This document shows positions 27,475 through 36,443 of a stretch of 64,000 nt of DNA, in pieces. The position numbers were made by a program, and so were the translations under genes. Source of the stretch: Methyloversatilis universalis (lineage in GTDB: Bacteria > Pseudomonadota > Gammaproteobacteria > Methylococcales > Methylococcaceae); contig DYIL01000013.1 in the NCBI GenBank assembly GCA_020723665.1, positions 1-64,000 of the forward strand, in the 5' to 3' direction. The notes beneath the pieces were generated by a model. The model was not told where the DNA came from, searched no databases, and was given only the letters and a program-made list of their open reading frames with translations. The number at the start of each line of letters is the position of its first letter. Positions within the stretch are counted from its first letter, which is position 1.

Positions 27475-27586
27475 CCCGAACTACAAGCGGCGGCTTTGCG
27501 GATGATTGAAATCGCCGCCGAAAACAGGGATGTCGGGAATTGGCCGAATGGCGCCGGGTTATCGCTGACTTTGCTTCCGATCCGGG

Positions 27587-30301
27587 ATGGGTGGAGTTTT
27601 TCTCACATTGGGTTGGTGTATGCCACAGGAAAAAAAGAGCAATCCGGTATCGATGTTCCTGAAGGGGATGTCGGAGTCTAGATCGATCGATCGGTTCACC
27701 AGAAGCCTGCTGGACCGCTTCGACGATGCGGTATGCGTGCTCGACGGCGCGGGCTGCCTCGTGTTCATGAACCGGGCGGCGGAGGAGATGTTCGGTTATT
27801 CCGAGTATGAGCTCCGCGGTCGGCCGGTGTTTTCGGATCTGGGAGTGCCGGCAGAACCCGCGCTGCTCGGTCGGGAGCACAAGCCCGCATCGCTTTCCGA
27901 GGAGCGTGTCTTCAGCGCCAACGAGACTCGGTTCCGCCGCAAAGACGGAACGGTATTCGGTGCCCGTTACAAGCTCACGCCTATGGAGGAGGACGGCGTT
28001 CATCTGAATCTTCTTCAGCTGACTCGCATCGAGCCGCGTGAGAGATGCGATGGCGCATTGGACGCGGAATTCAATCTTAAGGCGATACTCGATACCATCA
28101 CCGACGGGGTTATCGTCATCAACGAAGACGGAATTATTCAGTTGCTCAATCCGGCCGCCGAACGTCTTTTCGGGTACAAGCGGGAGGAGTTGATCGGGGA
28201 GAACGTCAACCGGCTCATGCCTTCGCCGTATCGCGAGGAGCACGACGGCTACCTGGCCAGCTATCGCAAAAGCGGTATACGGAAGATCATCGGCATCGGC
28301 CGGGAAGTCGCGGGCCAGCGCAAGGACGGCTCCACCTTCCCGATGTACCTCTCGGTCGGCGAGCTCAAGCAAGGCGATCGCCGGCTGTTCGTCGGCATTA
28401 CCCATGACCTGACCCGCCGGAAGCAGAACGAGGAATACCTGTCGATCCTGTCCGGAGCGGTGGAGCAAAGTCCGAACGCCATTATGATCGCTGACCTGGA
28501 TGGTCGGATTACTTTCGTGAACCGCGCTTTTTGCCGCCTAACCGGCTACGAGGTCGACGAAGTCATCGGCCGGAACCCGCGGCTGCTGCAATCGGGGCAA
28601 ACCCCGTTGGGCGTGTACAGGCGGCTTTGGGATACGATTCTGGCGGGCGAGGAGTGGCAAGGCGAGATTCAGGACCGGAAAAAATCGGGCGAACTGTATT
28701 GGGCTCTGGAAACCATCACGCCGATTCGCGACGCTTCCGGCAAAGTCACCCGTTATCTCGCGACCCAGCGGGACATCACCGAGCAGAAGCGCGATAAGGA
28801 GGCATTACAGGAAAGCGAAGAGCGCTTTCGGCAAGTGGCGGAAATGGTCGGCGAGTGGTTATGGGAGCAGGACCCGGAAGGCCGTTACGTCTACAGCAGC
28901 GGCGCCGTCTACGCCATTCTCGGTCTGAAGCCGGAAGAGATCATCGGCAAGCGCTACCTGGAACTTCTCACCCCCGAGGACAGACGCCACTGGACCGAAA
29001 CCTTGCCGCCCACCGAACGCGTTCACGAGGGTTTTTACAAGCTCATCAATCATTACCGCCACCGGGACGGGCACGAGGTTTTCACCGAATCAACCGGAGC
29101 CCCGATATTCGGCGACCAGGGCCAGGTCGTCAAATGGCGCGGCATGGATCTGGACATCACGGCCCGCAAGCGGGTCGAGGATACTCTGCGGCTGCGCGAG
29201 CGAGCCATCGAAGCGGCGAGCGTCGGGATCGTGATCGCCGACGCCCGCCAGCCGCATTATCCGAATATCTACGTCAATCCGGCGCTGAGCCGGATTACCG
29301 GCTATACGCGCGAGGAGCTGTTGGGAAGGAATCTCAAGATATTGCAGGGTCCGGAAACCGGGGAAGCCGCCAAAGAAAAGATTCGAGAGGCACTGAGGCA
29401 AGGGATCAGCTGCGAAGTGGTGTTGCGCAATTACCGAAAGGACGGAACCCCGTTTTGGAACGAACTTCTGTTGTCGCCGGTGCGTGATGAACAAGGTATC
29501 GTTACGCATTACATCGGCATTCAAACCGACGTGACCGAGCGCCGGCGGGCGGAAGAAGAGCGGCACGAACTCGAAATCGCCAAACACATTCAGCTCTCGC
29601 TGCTGCCGAAAAAGCCGCTGCGGCTTCCGAGAGCGGAGATCGCCGGGGTTTGCGTCCCGGCGACCCACGTCGGCGGTGATTATTTCGATTACTTCCATTA
29701 CGATGACAACGCGGACATCGTGGTTGCCGACGTATCGGGTCACAGCGTCGGTGCCGCCCTCATCATGACTGAAATGCGCAGCACCTTGAAAGCAGAGACC
29801 CGGAAGACGCCGGCAGGCGCGGCGCAACAGAGCGCGGCCGAGGTCCTACGGGCGCTCAACCAGCTTCTATACGAAGATTTGAGTGCGGCCGAGCTTTTCA
29901 TCACGATGTTCTATCTGAAATACGATCTCGGACGGCGCCTCGTGCGCTATGCCAATGCCGGCCACAACCGGGCCTTGTTGCAGAGGCAGCGGAACCGGAC
30001 CTGCAGCGAACTGGATGCGGAAGGATTGATCCTGGGCGTCAAGCCGGACGTGTTTTTCGAAGAAAGAACGCTGATCTTGGAACCGGGCGACCGACTGCTG
30101 CTCTATACCGACGGGGTGATCGAGGCGCAGAACGAACAGGGAGAATTCTTCGGCATTTCGCGATTGTGCAATCTTTTTGCCGCTGACCGCTCGGAGTCGC
30201 CGGAGACGACCATTCGCAAACTGATGACCGACCTGCGGGCCTTCTGCGGCAAGAACGAGTTTGCGGACGACATCACCATGGTGATTCTGCAGGTTCGCTA
30301 G
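27587..30301 (+). CDS. Multi-PAS protein phosphatase (SpoIIE/PP2C type)
   Basis: About 900 residues, soluble. Five PAS domains in a row (roughly 40-130, 165-265, 285-385, 405-525, 535-655) are followed by a SpoIIE-type serine phosphatase domain (680-900). The phosphatase metal site is visible as THVGGDYFDYF and VVADVSGHSVGAALIM, with LLLYTDGVIEAQ and EFADDITMVIL. The fifth PAS reads GRNLKILQGPET, like a LOV domain, but the flavin-reactive Cys is Leu. It probably dephosphorylates an anti-sigma-factor antagonist in response to an internal signal. No such partner is adjacent. The start is uncertain: 27587, or ATG at 27620 or 27653; none has a clear ribosome site. Confidence 0.88.
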   Translation: MGGVFLTLGWCMPQEKKSNPVSMFLKGMSESRSIDRFTRSLLDRFDDAVCVLDGAGCLVFMNRAAEEMFGYSEYELRGRPVFSDLGVPAEPALLGREHKPASLSEERVFSANETRFRRKDGTVFGARYKLTPMEEDGVHLNLLQLTRIEPRERCDGALDAEFNLKAILDTITDGVIVINEDGIIQLLNPAAERLFGYKREELIGENVNRLMPSPYREEHDGYLASYRKSGIRKIIGIGREVAGQRKDGSTFPMYLSVGELKQGDRRLFVGITHDLTRRKQNEEYLSILSGAVEQSPNAIMIADLDGRITFVNRAFCRLTGYEVDEVIGRNPRLLQSGQTPLGVYRRLWDTILAGEEWQGEIQDRKKSGELYWALETITPIRDASGKVTRYLATQRDITEQKRDKEALQESEERFRQVAEMVGEWLWEQDPEGRYVYSSGAVYAILGLKPEEIIGKRYLELLTPEDRRHWTETLPPTERVHEGFYKLINHYRHRDGHEVFTESTGAPIFGDQGQVVKWRGMDLDITARKRVEDTLRLRERAIEAASVGIVIADARQPHYPNIYVNPALSRITGYTREELLGRNLKILQGPETGEAAKEKIREALRQGISCEVVLRNYRKDGTPFWNELLLSPVRDEQGIVTHYIGIQTDVTERRRAEEERHELEIAKHIQLSLLPKKPLRLPRAEIAGVCVPATHVGGDYFDYFHYDDNADIVVADVSGHSVGAALIMTEMRSTLKAETRKTPAGAAQQSAAEVLRALNQLLYEDLSAAELFITMFYLKYDLGRRLVRYANAGHNRALLQRQRNRTCSELDAEGLILGVKPDVFFEERTLILEPGDRLLLYTDGVIEAQNEQGEFFGISRLCNLFAADRSESPETTIRKLMTDLRAFCGKNEFADDITMVILQVR

Positions 30302-30369
30302 GTCGGCAATCCTGTTCCGATGTCGTCGGCGGAGGATTGCCGACTGATTCATTCGATCAATGCTGGTTC

Positions 30370-30603
30370 GTTAAGGAAGCTCTGAATAAGCTCTCTCCCG
30401 CTGGGACAAACCTGTCCTGAGCCTGTCGAAGGGCCGTGCTTCGCACCTTAGCGTTCGCTCCCGGCGAACGGGTGCACGGGTAAGCGCCGCTTGCGGCTCC
30501 CAACAGGGAAAGTGCGGCGTGATGGGCTTGGGTGAGGGCCTTTTGGATCCAACAGTTGCACTGTTCGCTTTTCCCACTGGAAACTTATCAGAGCTTCCTT
30601 AAG
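30370..30603. repeat. Dispersed element, family 1, copy F
   Basis: Complete: TTAAGGAAGCTCTGAATAAG at the left and ATCAGAGCTTCCTTAAG at the right, with the standard core in the same orientation as copies A, B and J. Lies between the phosphatase and cytochrome genes. Confidence 0.88.
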
Positions 30604-30660
30604 TCTGGAATCCCTTCGAGACGTGATTTTCCGTTGTTTAACCGAACGATAGTGGTGTGC

Positions 30661-31017
30661 ATGGTATCAAATCGTTCCATTACTGCTGCTTCTCTTGCCC
30701 TGTTTTTGGCAAGCTGTGCGTCTGAGACGAAAATATCAGTGCAGACGGACTTCAGCCAACCGGACTATAGCCGCGGCAGGTACGTCTATAATGCCTTCTG
30801 CGCCGAATGCCATGATTCCGGCCAAGGCGGAGCGCCAACGCTGGATGATCCCGAAGCCTGGGAATCGCGTCTTCTTGGATTGCCTTCGCTGTTGATGGAT
30901 CATGCGACCGAAGGGTTTCTGACCATGCCGGAAAAGGGCGCCCATGCCGACCTGAGCGACGACGCCGTCCGCGACGCGGTTCATTACATGATGAGGCAAG
31001 TCGCCCGCAGTGAGTAG
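30661..31017 (+). CDS. Class I cytochrome c lipoprotein
   Basis: A 118-residue protein. A lipoprotein signal (ASLALFLASC) anchors it in the envelope. One heme-binding CAECH lies in YNAFCAECHDSGQGGAP, and a Met ligand is likely in GFLTMPEKG. The size and GAP...MP spacing resemble cytochrome c5-type electron carriers. It could pass electrons to a periplasmic or membrane reductase; no partner is adjacent. ATG at 30661 is the first start beyond repeat copy F. Confidence 0.88.
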   Translation: MVSNRSITAASLALFLASCASETKISVQTDFSQPDYSRGRYVYNAFCAECHDSGQGGAPTLDDPEAWESRLLGLPSLLMDHATEGFLTMPEKGAHADLSDDAVRDAVHYMMRQVARSE

Positions 31018-31162
31018 CGGCCGACGTAAAAGCTTGTTTGTAATGGATCGGCCGGCCGGGTATTCCCGCAGGCGTTTCTGTGAAAAGGCTGAAAATTGGC
31101 TCGAGCGATGAAACTTCCAGTTTGCCTCCGCAGTCTTAACGGAGTCGAATCAGTAAGATTAC

Positions 31163-31264
31163 TTAGAGTCTATCTCGGTAGGCCGTTCGCCCCGAGCCTT
31201 TCGACGGACAAAGGACCGTCCTGACCCGATTTGAAGGGTTTTGTGACCTACCGGGATAGGCTCT
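31163..31264. repeat. Element GAGCCTATCCC, diverged second copy
   Basis: Left end TTAGAGTCTATCTCGGTAGG and right end CCTACCGGGATAGGCTCT are inverted repeats. The paired changes (C to T, A to G) are matched on both sides, so the stem is kept while the sequence has drifted from the copy at 27375-27474. Confidence 0.75.
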
Positions 31265-31280
31265 TGGCCGCCGACAGGGA

Positions 31281-32864
31281 GTGCTTTCTGCGTTAAATTG
31301 GGAGCGCACTCAAATCAAACGGTTTTTGTTGAACAGCTATCTTGTGACGGTGCTCGGCACATCGGCCGTAGCGCTCTTACTGGCGGTTTTCAGTCCGGTG
31401 TTCGAGGGATCGCCGCCGCTGCTTTTGTTCCTGGTCGTCGTGATGCCGGCCGCATGGCTCGGAGGATTCGTTCCGGGGTTTTTCGCTACCGCGTTGAGCA
31501 CCCTCATCAGCCTGTACTTTCTGCTTGAGCCCCGTTATTCGCCGAGCGTGGCGGAAACGGCCGAAAGGCTGCGGCTGCTCCTGCTTTTCAGTGTCGGAAC
31601 GCTGATCAGCCTGGTGATCGATCGACTGAAAAAAGCGGAAGCGCGCGCGATGAAGGCCGCCATCGATCGCGAGAAGCAGCTGAAGACGGAAATCATCGAA
31701 CGTTGGGAAACCGAGCAAAGGCTCAAGGACGAAGAAACCTTCGCCCGCAAAGTGCTCATGTCTTCCCTGAACGGCCTTTATATCTACGACCTGAGGGCCG
31801 GCACCGATACCTTCATCAACAGCCAGTACACCAGGCTGACCGGCTATACCCTCGAAGACCTTGCCGCCATACGAGGGGACCGGTTTTTCGCGTTGTTTCA
31901 TCCCGAGGACCAGGTGTGCGTCGCCGCGCACCTGGCCAAACTGGCGAGCATGGCGGACGGCGAGGTATTGGAGATCGAATACCGCTTCAAGACGGCGGAC
32001 GGCCGCTGGATATGGTGTTTGTCGCGCGACTCGGTTTTTTCGCGGGATCCGGACGGTTCGGTGCGGCAATGCATAGGGGCGTTCCTGGACATTACGGAGC
32101 GTAAGCAGGCCGAGGAAGCCTTGCGCGAGTCGGATCGCCGCAAGGACGAGTTTCTGGCGATGCTGGGGCACGAACTGCGGAATCCGTTGGCGCCGATTCG
32201 AAACGCCGTCAAGGTCATGAAAAAGATCGGCCTGCCTCATCCCAAGCTGGCCTGGGCGGGCGAGGTGATCGACCGGCAGGTCAATCAACTGGCGCACTTG
32301 GTGGACGACTTGCTCGACGTCTCGCGTATCGTGCAAGGCAAAATCACCTTGCACAAAACCACGGTCGATATGGACGAGGTGATCGATTTGGCGCTGGAAA
32401 CCAGCCGTCCGCTGATCGAGGCCCGGCGCCACGAACTGAATCTCACGCTGCCCGAAGACCCCTTGCTGCTGAACGGAGATGTCATACGTCTGGCGCAGGT
32501 AGTGGGCAATCTGCTCAATAACGCCGCGAAGTACACACCCGAAGGCGGTAAGATTTGGTTGACCGTGGCTAGAAGGGACGGCGACGTGCTCGTGTCCGTG
32601 CGCGACACCGGCGAAGGCATCCCGAAAAACCTGCTGCCCAAGCTCTTCAAGCTCTTCACGCAGGCCGAACGCACCCTGGATCGGGCGCAGGGAGGCTTGG
32701 GGTTGGGGTTGACCATCGTGCAAAAGATCGTCGAATTGCACGGCGGTTGGGTCGAAGCCAAAAGCGATGGGCCGGGCAAGGGCAGCGAATTCATCGTGTG
32801 CCTGCCGGTTTGCCAGACGTCCGTCGGTACGGCGGGCGGCGTCAGGTGTCAGCAGTTCCGGTGA
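31281..32864 (+). CDS. PAS-containing sensor histidine kinase with DUF4118 domain
   Basis: A 527-residue inner-membrane kinase. Four hydrophobic segments in residues 17-110 form a KdpD-like DUF4118 membrane domain, followed by a coiled coil, one PAS domain (about 155-275), HisKA (DEFLAMLGHELRNPLAPI with the phospho-His) and a HATPase domain (N box NLLNNAAKYTPEGG, G boxes DTGEGIP and GGLGLGL). No receiver domain and no response regulator gene next to it, so it is an orphan kinase. Start is GTG at 31281 after AGGGA. Confidence 0.92.
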   Translation: MLSALNWERTQIKRFLLNSYLVTVLGTSAVALLLAVFSPVFEGSPPLLLFLVVVMPAAWLGGFVPGFFATALSTLISLYFLLEPRYSPSVAETAERLRLLLLFSVGTLISLVIDRLKKAEARAMKAAIDREKQLKTEIIERWETEQRLKDEETFARKVLMSSLNGLYIYDLRAGTDTFINSQYTRLTGYTLEDLAAIRGDRFFALFHPEDQVCVAAHLAKLASMADGEVLEIEYRFKTADGRWIWCLSRDSVFSRDPDGSVRQCIGAFLDITERKQAEEALRESDRRKDEFLAMLGHELRNPLAPIRNAVKVMKKIGLPHPKLAWAGEVIDRQVNQLAHLVDDLLDVSRIVQGKITLHKTTVDMDEVIDLALETSRPLIEARRHELNLTLPEDPLLLNGDVIRLAQVVGNLLNNAAKYTPEGGKIWLTVARRDGDVLVSVRDTGEGIPKNLLPKLFKLFTQAERTLDRAQGGLGLGLTIVQKIVELHGGWVEAKSDGPGKGSEFIVCLPVCQTSVGTAGGVRCQQFR

Positions 32865-32993
32865 TTTCGGCAAACTAAGGCACGCGCCGCTAACGTTATG
32901 AACAGGGCCGACGCCGGTAGAGCGTTTTGATCGCGCGCTCGGCAAGACAGGTTTGGTGGAAATCGTCTGCGCATTCAGTTCGAGGGAATCGAT

Positions 32994-33214
32994 TTAAGGA
33001 AGCTCTGATTAAGTTTCCGGTGGGAAAAGCGAACAGTGCGACTGTTGGATCCAAAAGGCCCTCACCCTACCCGATCACGCCGCACTGTCCCTGTTGGGAG
33101 TCGCAAGCGCCAACCCGTGCAGCCGTTCGCCGGGAGCGAACGCTAACGTGCGAAGCACGGCCCGAAGGGCCTGTCCTGAGCGAAGTCGAAGGACTCGATC
33201 AGAGCTTCCTTAAG
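32994..33214. repeat. Dispersed element, family 1, copy H (inverted core)
   Basis: TTTAAGGAAGCTCTGATTAA at the left and ATCAGAGCTTCCTTAAG at the right, core inverted as in copy D. A fragment of the alternative core with another right end (AATCAGCTTGTTCAAAGCTT, then CCTTAAG, 33252-33284) follows directly. The two elements are stacked in the gap before the sugar transporter genes. Confidence 0.85.
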
Positions 33215-33292
33215 CATTTGCAGATTGGCCGTCCTTGGCCGGCGACCCCAATGGAATCAGCTTGTTCAAAGCTTCCTTAAGGCTAAAAACGC

Positions 33293-34381
33293 TTGATGTA
33301 CCGGAGCGGTATCACGCCTTTCGGATCGATCGTCTTGTGGCTTGCGCTTTTTTTATCTGGGTGCGAGCAGCAAGATGCCGTTCCGATCCGTCTGACCGGC
33401 TGGATCGCATCGCCGATCGAAGAGACTCTCACGCGGACCTTCGTCGATACATTCGAGCAACGGCATCCCGGGCTCTCGGTTCGGTACGAGCCGATCGCGG
33501 CCAACTACATGGACAAGCTGCTGCTCATGCTGGCGACCGGGACCGCGCCGGACGTGATCATGATCGAGGCCTTCTGGATTCCGCTGCTGGTCGAGTACGA
33601 CGTTTTATTGCCGCTCGACGATTTTATCGGCCGTGACCCCGGCTTTTTTCCGGACGATTTCGAACCGGTGCTGCTCGATGCGTTTCGTTCCGGCGGTGCG
33701 CTGTACGGCTTGCCCAAGGATCATTCCACCCTGGCGCTTTACTTCAATCCGGACATGTTCGAAGAGGCGGGGCTGGCGGTCCCGCCGCGGAATTGGGACG
33801 AATTCGCCGAGTTCGCCCGGCGGCTCACCCGCGATACCGACGGCGACACCAGGATCGACCAGTATGGATACGGTCATGCCGAAGACCTCGAGTACTCGCT
33901 GCCGTTCGTCTGGCAGAATGGGGGCGACTTTATCGATGGGCGAGGCCGCATCGTTTTCGCCGAGCCGGCCTCCGTCGAGGCGCTGAATTTCCTTCGGAGG
34001 ATGAAGACCGGCGGGATCGCCGTCATGCCTTCGGACGTCGGAGCCGCTTGGAACATGGACGCCTTCGGCCGCCGGCGCGTCGCCATGGCGATTTCGGGGC
34101 TGTGGGCGGCGAATTTCCTGAACGAGACTTATGCGAGCGTCCCGTACCGCGTGGCTGTGTTGCCGGTCGGAAAGCTGCCGGCCTCGGTCGCGTTCGCGGT
34201 CGGCTACGGCATTCCCAAAAGGACCCGAAACCCGGAGTTGGCGTGGCGGCTGCTTCGCTACCTCACCGGTCCGGAAGGCGGGCGCATCTGGGTCAAATCG
34301 GACATCGGGCTGCCGGCGCGGCGCTCGGTCGCGCAGGAAGCGGCGATCGAGCGTGATCCTTTGAAGCGGGTTTTTTCTTAA
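33293..34381 (+). CDS. ABC sugar-binding lipoprotein (frameshifted 3' end)
   Basis: A 362-residue extracellular solute-binding protein (family 1, MalE-like) with a lipobox in FLSGCEQQ. ATGTAPDVIMIEAFWIP, LYGLPKDHSTLALYFNPDMF and GGIAVMPSDVGAAWNMD are typical of sugar binders. The frame stops at a T6 run (34371-34376). One base fewer would continue it as VFLKSLDHARIWQFRVNQ and on through LPAIFLTDAAVQPTLDDL, the C-terminal helix expected of this family. Either a real frameshift, a sequencing error or slippage. It delivers sugars or polyols to the permease pair that follows. Confidence 0.82.
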   Translation: MMYRSGITPFGSIVLWLALFLSGCEQQDAVPIRLTGWIASPIEETLTRTFVDTFEQRHPGLSVRYEPIAANYMDKLLLMLATGTAPDVIMIEAFWIPLLVEYDVLLPLDDFIGRDPGFFPDDFEPVLLDAFRSGGALYGLPKDHSTLALYFNPDMFEEAGLAVPPRNWDEFAEFARRLTRDTDGDTRIDQYGYGHAEDLEYSLPFVWQNGGDFIDGRGRIVFAEPASVEALNFLRRMKTGGIAVMPSDVGAAWNMDAFGRRRVAMAISGLWAANFLNETYASVPYRVAVLPVGKLPASVAFAVGYGIPKRTRNPELAWRLLRYLTGPEGGRIWVKSDIGLPARRSVAQEAAIERDPLKRVFS

Positions 34382-34542
34382 AAGTCTGGATCACGCACGG
34401 ATCTGGCAATTCCGGGTGAACCAGCGCATCCTGGACGAAACCCAAAGCGCGCTGCCAGCCATCTTTCTCACGGATGCAGCCGTTCAACCGACGCTCGATG
34501 ATTTGAGACGCCGAGTGGAACGGGAAAGACAGTTTCACGCCG

Positions 34543-35460
34543 ATGTTGTCCAAGGCCATAAGTCGCAACACCGGTCCGGGCCGCCCCGCCGACATGCCCG
34601 AGCGTCGCCGCGAAGCACGGGCCGCTTATTTCTTTCTGCTTCCGGCGCTCATCGTCCTCTCCCTCTTCGCCTTCAGCCCCCTGGTTTTCATCTTCGTCGT
34701 CGCTTTCTTTGACTGGAATCTTTTCCGGGCCGACCTGCATTGGGTGGAGGCGGCCAATTTCGTCGAATTGGCTGGCGACGAACGGTTTCTCACCGCTCTG
34801 CGCAACACTACAGTCTATGTCCTGGGCGTGGTACCGGCTCAGACGCTTTTGGCTTTGCTGCTAGCGCTCGCCGTCAGCTGGAACATCCCTGCCCGGGGAT
34901 TTTTCCGCGCCGCGTTTTACATCCCGGCCATCACCTCCTCGGTGGTGACGTCCATCATCTTTCTGTGGATCTACTCGAAACCGGGTTTGCTGAATTACGT
35001 TCTGTTCCGGTTCGGCATCGAGGGGCCGGACTGGATCGGATCGCCCAAATACGCGCTCGGCGCCATCATGGCAGTGAACGTCTGGTCGACCTCCGGCTAT
35101 TTCATGGTGGCGTTTCTCGCCGGGCTCCGGAATATCCCGGCCTCGCTTTACGAGGCCGCACGCATCGACGGTGCGGGTCCATGGGCGCGATTCCAGTACG
35201 TCACGGTGCCGGGGCTAAAGCCGACGCTGTTTTTCGTGGTGACGCTGGGTATCATCGGCACCTTTCAGGTATTCGATCAAATTTACATGATGAGCGCGGG
35301 CGGGCCGGTCAACGCCACCACTACGCTCAGCTATTTCGTCTACAACAGCGCTTTCCGGTACTTCCGCTTCGGCTATGCGGCGGCGGCCGTGGTGCTGTTC
35401 GCGATCATCCTGTTCGTCACCCGCGTACAGCGGAGAATCATCCGTCCGGAAGCGCCATGA
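34543..35460 (+). CDS. Sugar ABC transporter permease (MalF/UgpA type)
   Basis: A 305-residue (TTG at 34543) or 288-residue (ATG at 34594) inner-membrane protein with six helices. The coupling motif EAARIDGAGPWARFQYVTVP is the EAA loop that docks the ATPase. It pairs with the next gene as the heterodimeric channel. It ends ATGA-overlapped with that gene. No ATPase gene is present in the cluster, so a shared MsmX-like ATPase elsewhere is needed. Confidence 0.92.
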   Translation: MLSKAISRNTGPGRPADMPERRREARAAYFFLLPALIVLSLFAFSPLVFIFVVAFFDWNLFRADLHWVEAANFVELAGDERFLTALRNTTVYVLGVVPAQTLLALLLALAVSWNIPARGFFRAAFYIPAITSSVVTSIIFLWIYSKPGLLNYVLFRFGIEGPDWIGSPKYALGAIMAVNVWSTSGYFMVAFLAGLRNIPASLYEAARIDGAGPWARFQYVTVPGLKPTLFFVVTLGIIGTFQVFDQIYMMSAGGPVNATTTLSYFVYNSAFRYFRFGYAAAAVVLFAIILFVTRVQRRIIRPEAP

Positions 35461-36296
35461 TGAAAATAAGCGTGGTTCGAAGACGAGTCGCGCGATCGGG
35501 CATCCTCGCGCTTCTGCTCGTGGCCGCCGCCGTTTTCACGCTGCCCTTTCTTTGGTCTTTGTCGGTCTCGTTGCAGCCGCCAGGCGATGTGTTCCGCTGG
35601 CCGATGAAACTCGTTCCGGACCCATTTACGCTCGAAAATTACCGCCGTCTTTGGACCGAAATCCCGTTTGCCCGGTGGTTGCTCACTAGCGCTGGCGTCG
35701 CGCTGGCCGTGACCTCGGCAAATCTTTTTTTCGACGCCCTCGCCGGCTATGCCTTCGCCCACTTACGCTTTCCGGGGCGGAACGTTCTATTCACTCTGCT
35801 GCTGGCGACGCTGATGGTGCCCGCCCATGTGACCCTGGTGCCCAAATTCATGCTCCTGAACGCCCTGGGTCTGGTGAATACCTATACCGCGCTGGTCGCG
35901 CCGGCCATGGTGCAGGTGGTCGGCATCTTTCTGATGAAACAGTTTTTCGAGTCCATCCCCCGTCAGATGGAAGAAGCGGCCTTCATAGACGGCTGCAACC
36001 GGTTCCAAGTGTTCTGGCGAGTGGTGTTGCCGACCTCGAAGCCAGCGCTGGCGGCGCTGGGTATCTACACCTTTCAGGGCAATTGGAACGAATTCCTGTG
36101 GCCTCTGGTCGTGGCCACCACCAGCGACCGGTTCACCCTTCCGGTCGGTCTCGCCATGTTCCGCTACGAGTTCAGGGTGGAATGGACCCTGCTGATGGCC
36201 GGAGCCGTGCTCATCGCCCTACCGACCTTGATCATATTCCTAGTGTTCCAGCGCCTTTTCATCCAAGGCATCGCCACGAGCGGATTGAAGGAATGA
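35457..36296 (+). CDS. Sugar ABC transporter permease (MalG/UgpE type)
   Basis: About 279 residues, six helices, with the EAA loop EEAAFIDGCNRFQVFWRVVL and the C-terminal SGLKE typical of MalG-like subunits. The two adjacent ATG codons at 35457 and 35460 overlap the end of the first permease, so the pair is translationally coupled. The last gene of the importer operon; recB is convergent. Confidence 0.93.
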   Translation: MMKISVVRRRVARSGILALLLVAAAVFTLPFLWSLSVSLQPPGDVFRWPMKLVPDPFTLENYRRLWTEIPFARWLLTSAGVALAVTSANLFFDALAGYAFAHLRFPGRNVLFTLLLATLMVPAHVTLVPKFMLLNALGLVNTYTALVAPAMVQVVGIFLMKQFFESIPRQMEEAAFIDGCNRFQVFWRVVLPTSKPALAALGIYTFQGNWNEFLWPLVVATTSDRFTLPVGLAMFRYEFRVEWTLLMAGAVLIALPTLIIFLVFQRLFIQGIATSGLKE

Positions 36297-36443
36297 CCGG
36301 CGCGAGCGCGCTGCTCAGGGATCGGTTTGAAATGGACGACTGGGACGCCGACCCTGAACTGCAGGGACAAAATGACCCCGGCGGCCCGGGTCGGACGGTT
36401 TCCGGTGATCCGAGAAGGGATTTGTGACTCTCCCGAATGGGCT

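Noticed and set aside
30532..30660. N-terminal extension of the cytochrome c gene
   Set aside because: The extra codons read through repeat copy F; the lipoprotein signal begins at the ATG at 30661.
34371..34381. Programmed +1 frameshift as the explanation for the binding-protein frame break
   Set aside because: The site is a plain T run before TCT TAA without the known stimulatory elements; a mutation or read error is the simpler reading.
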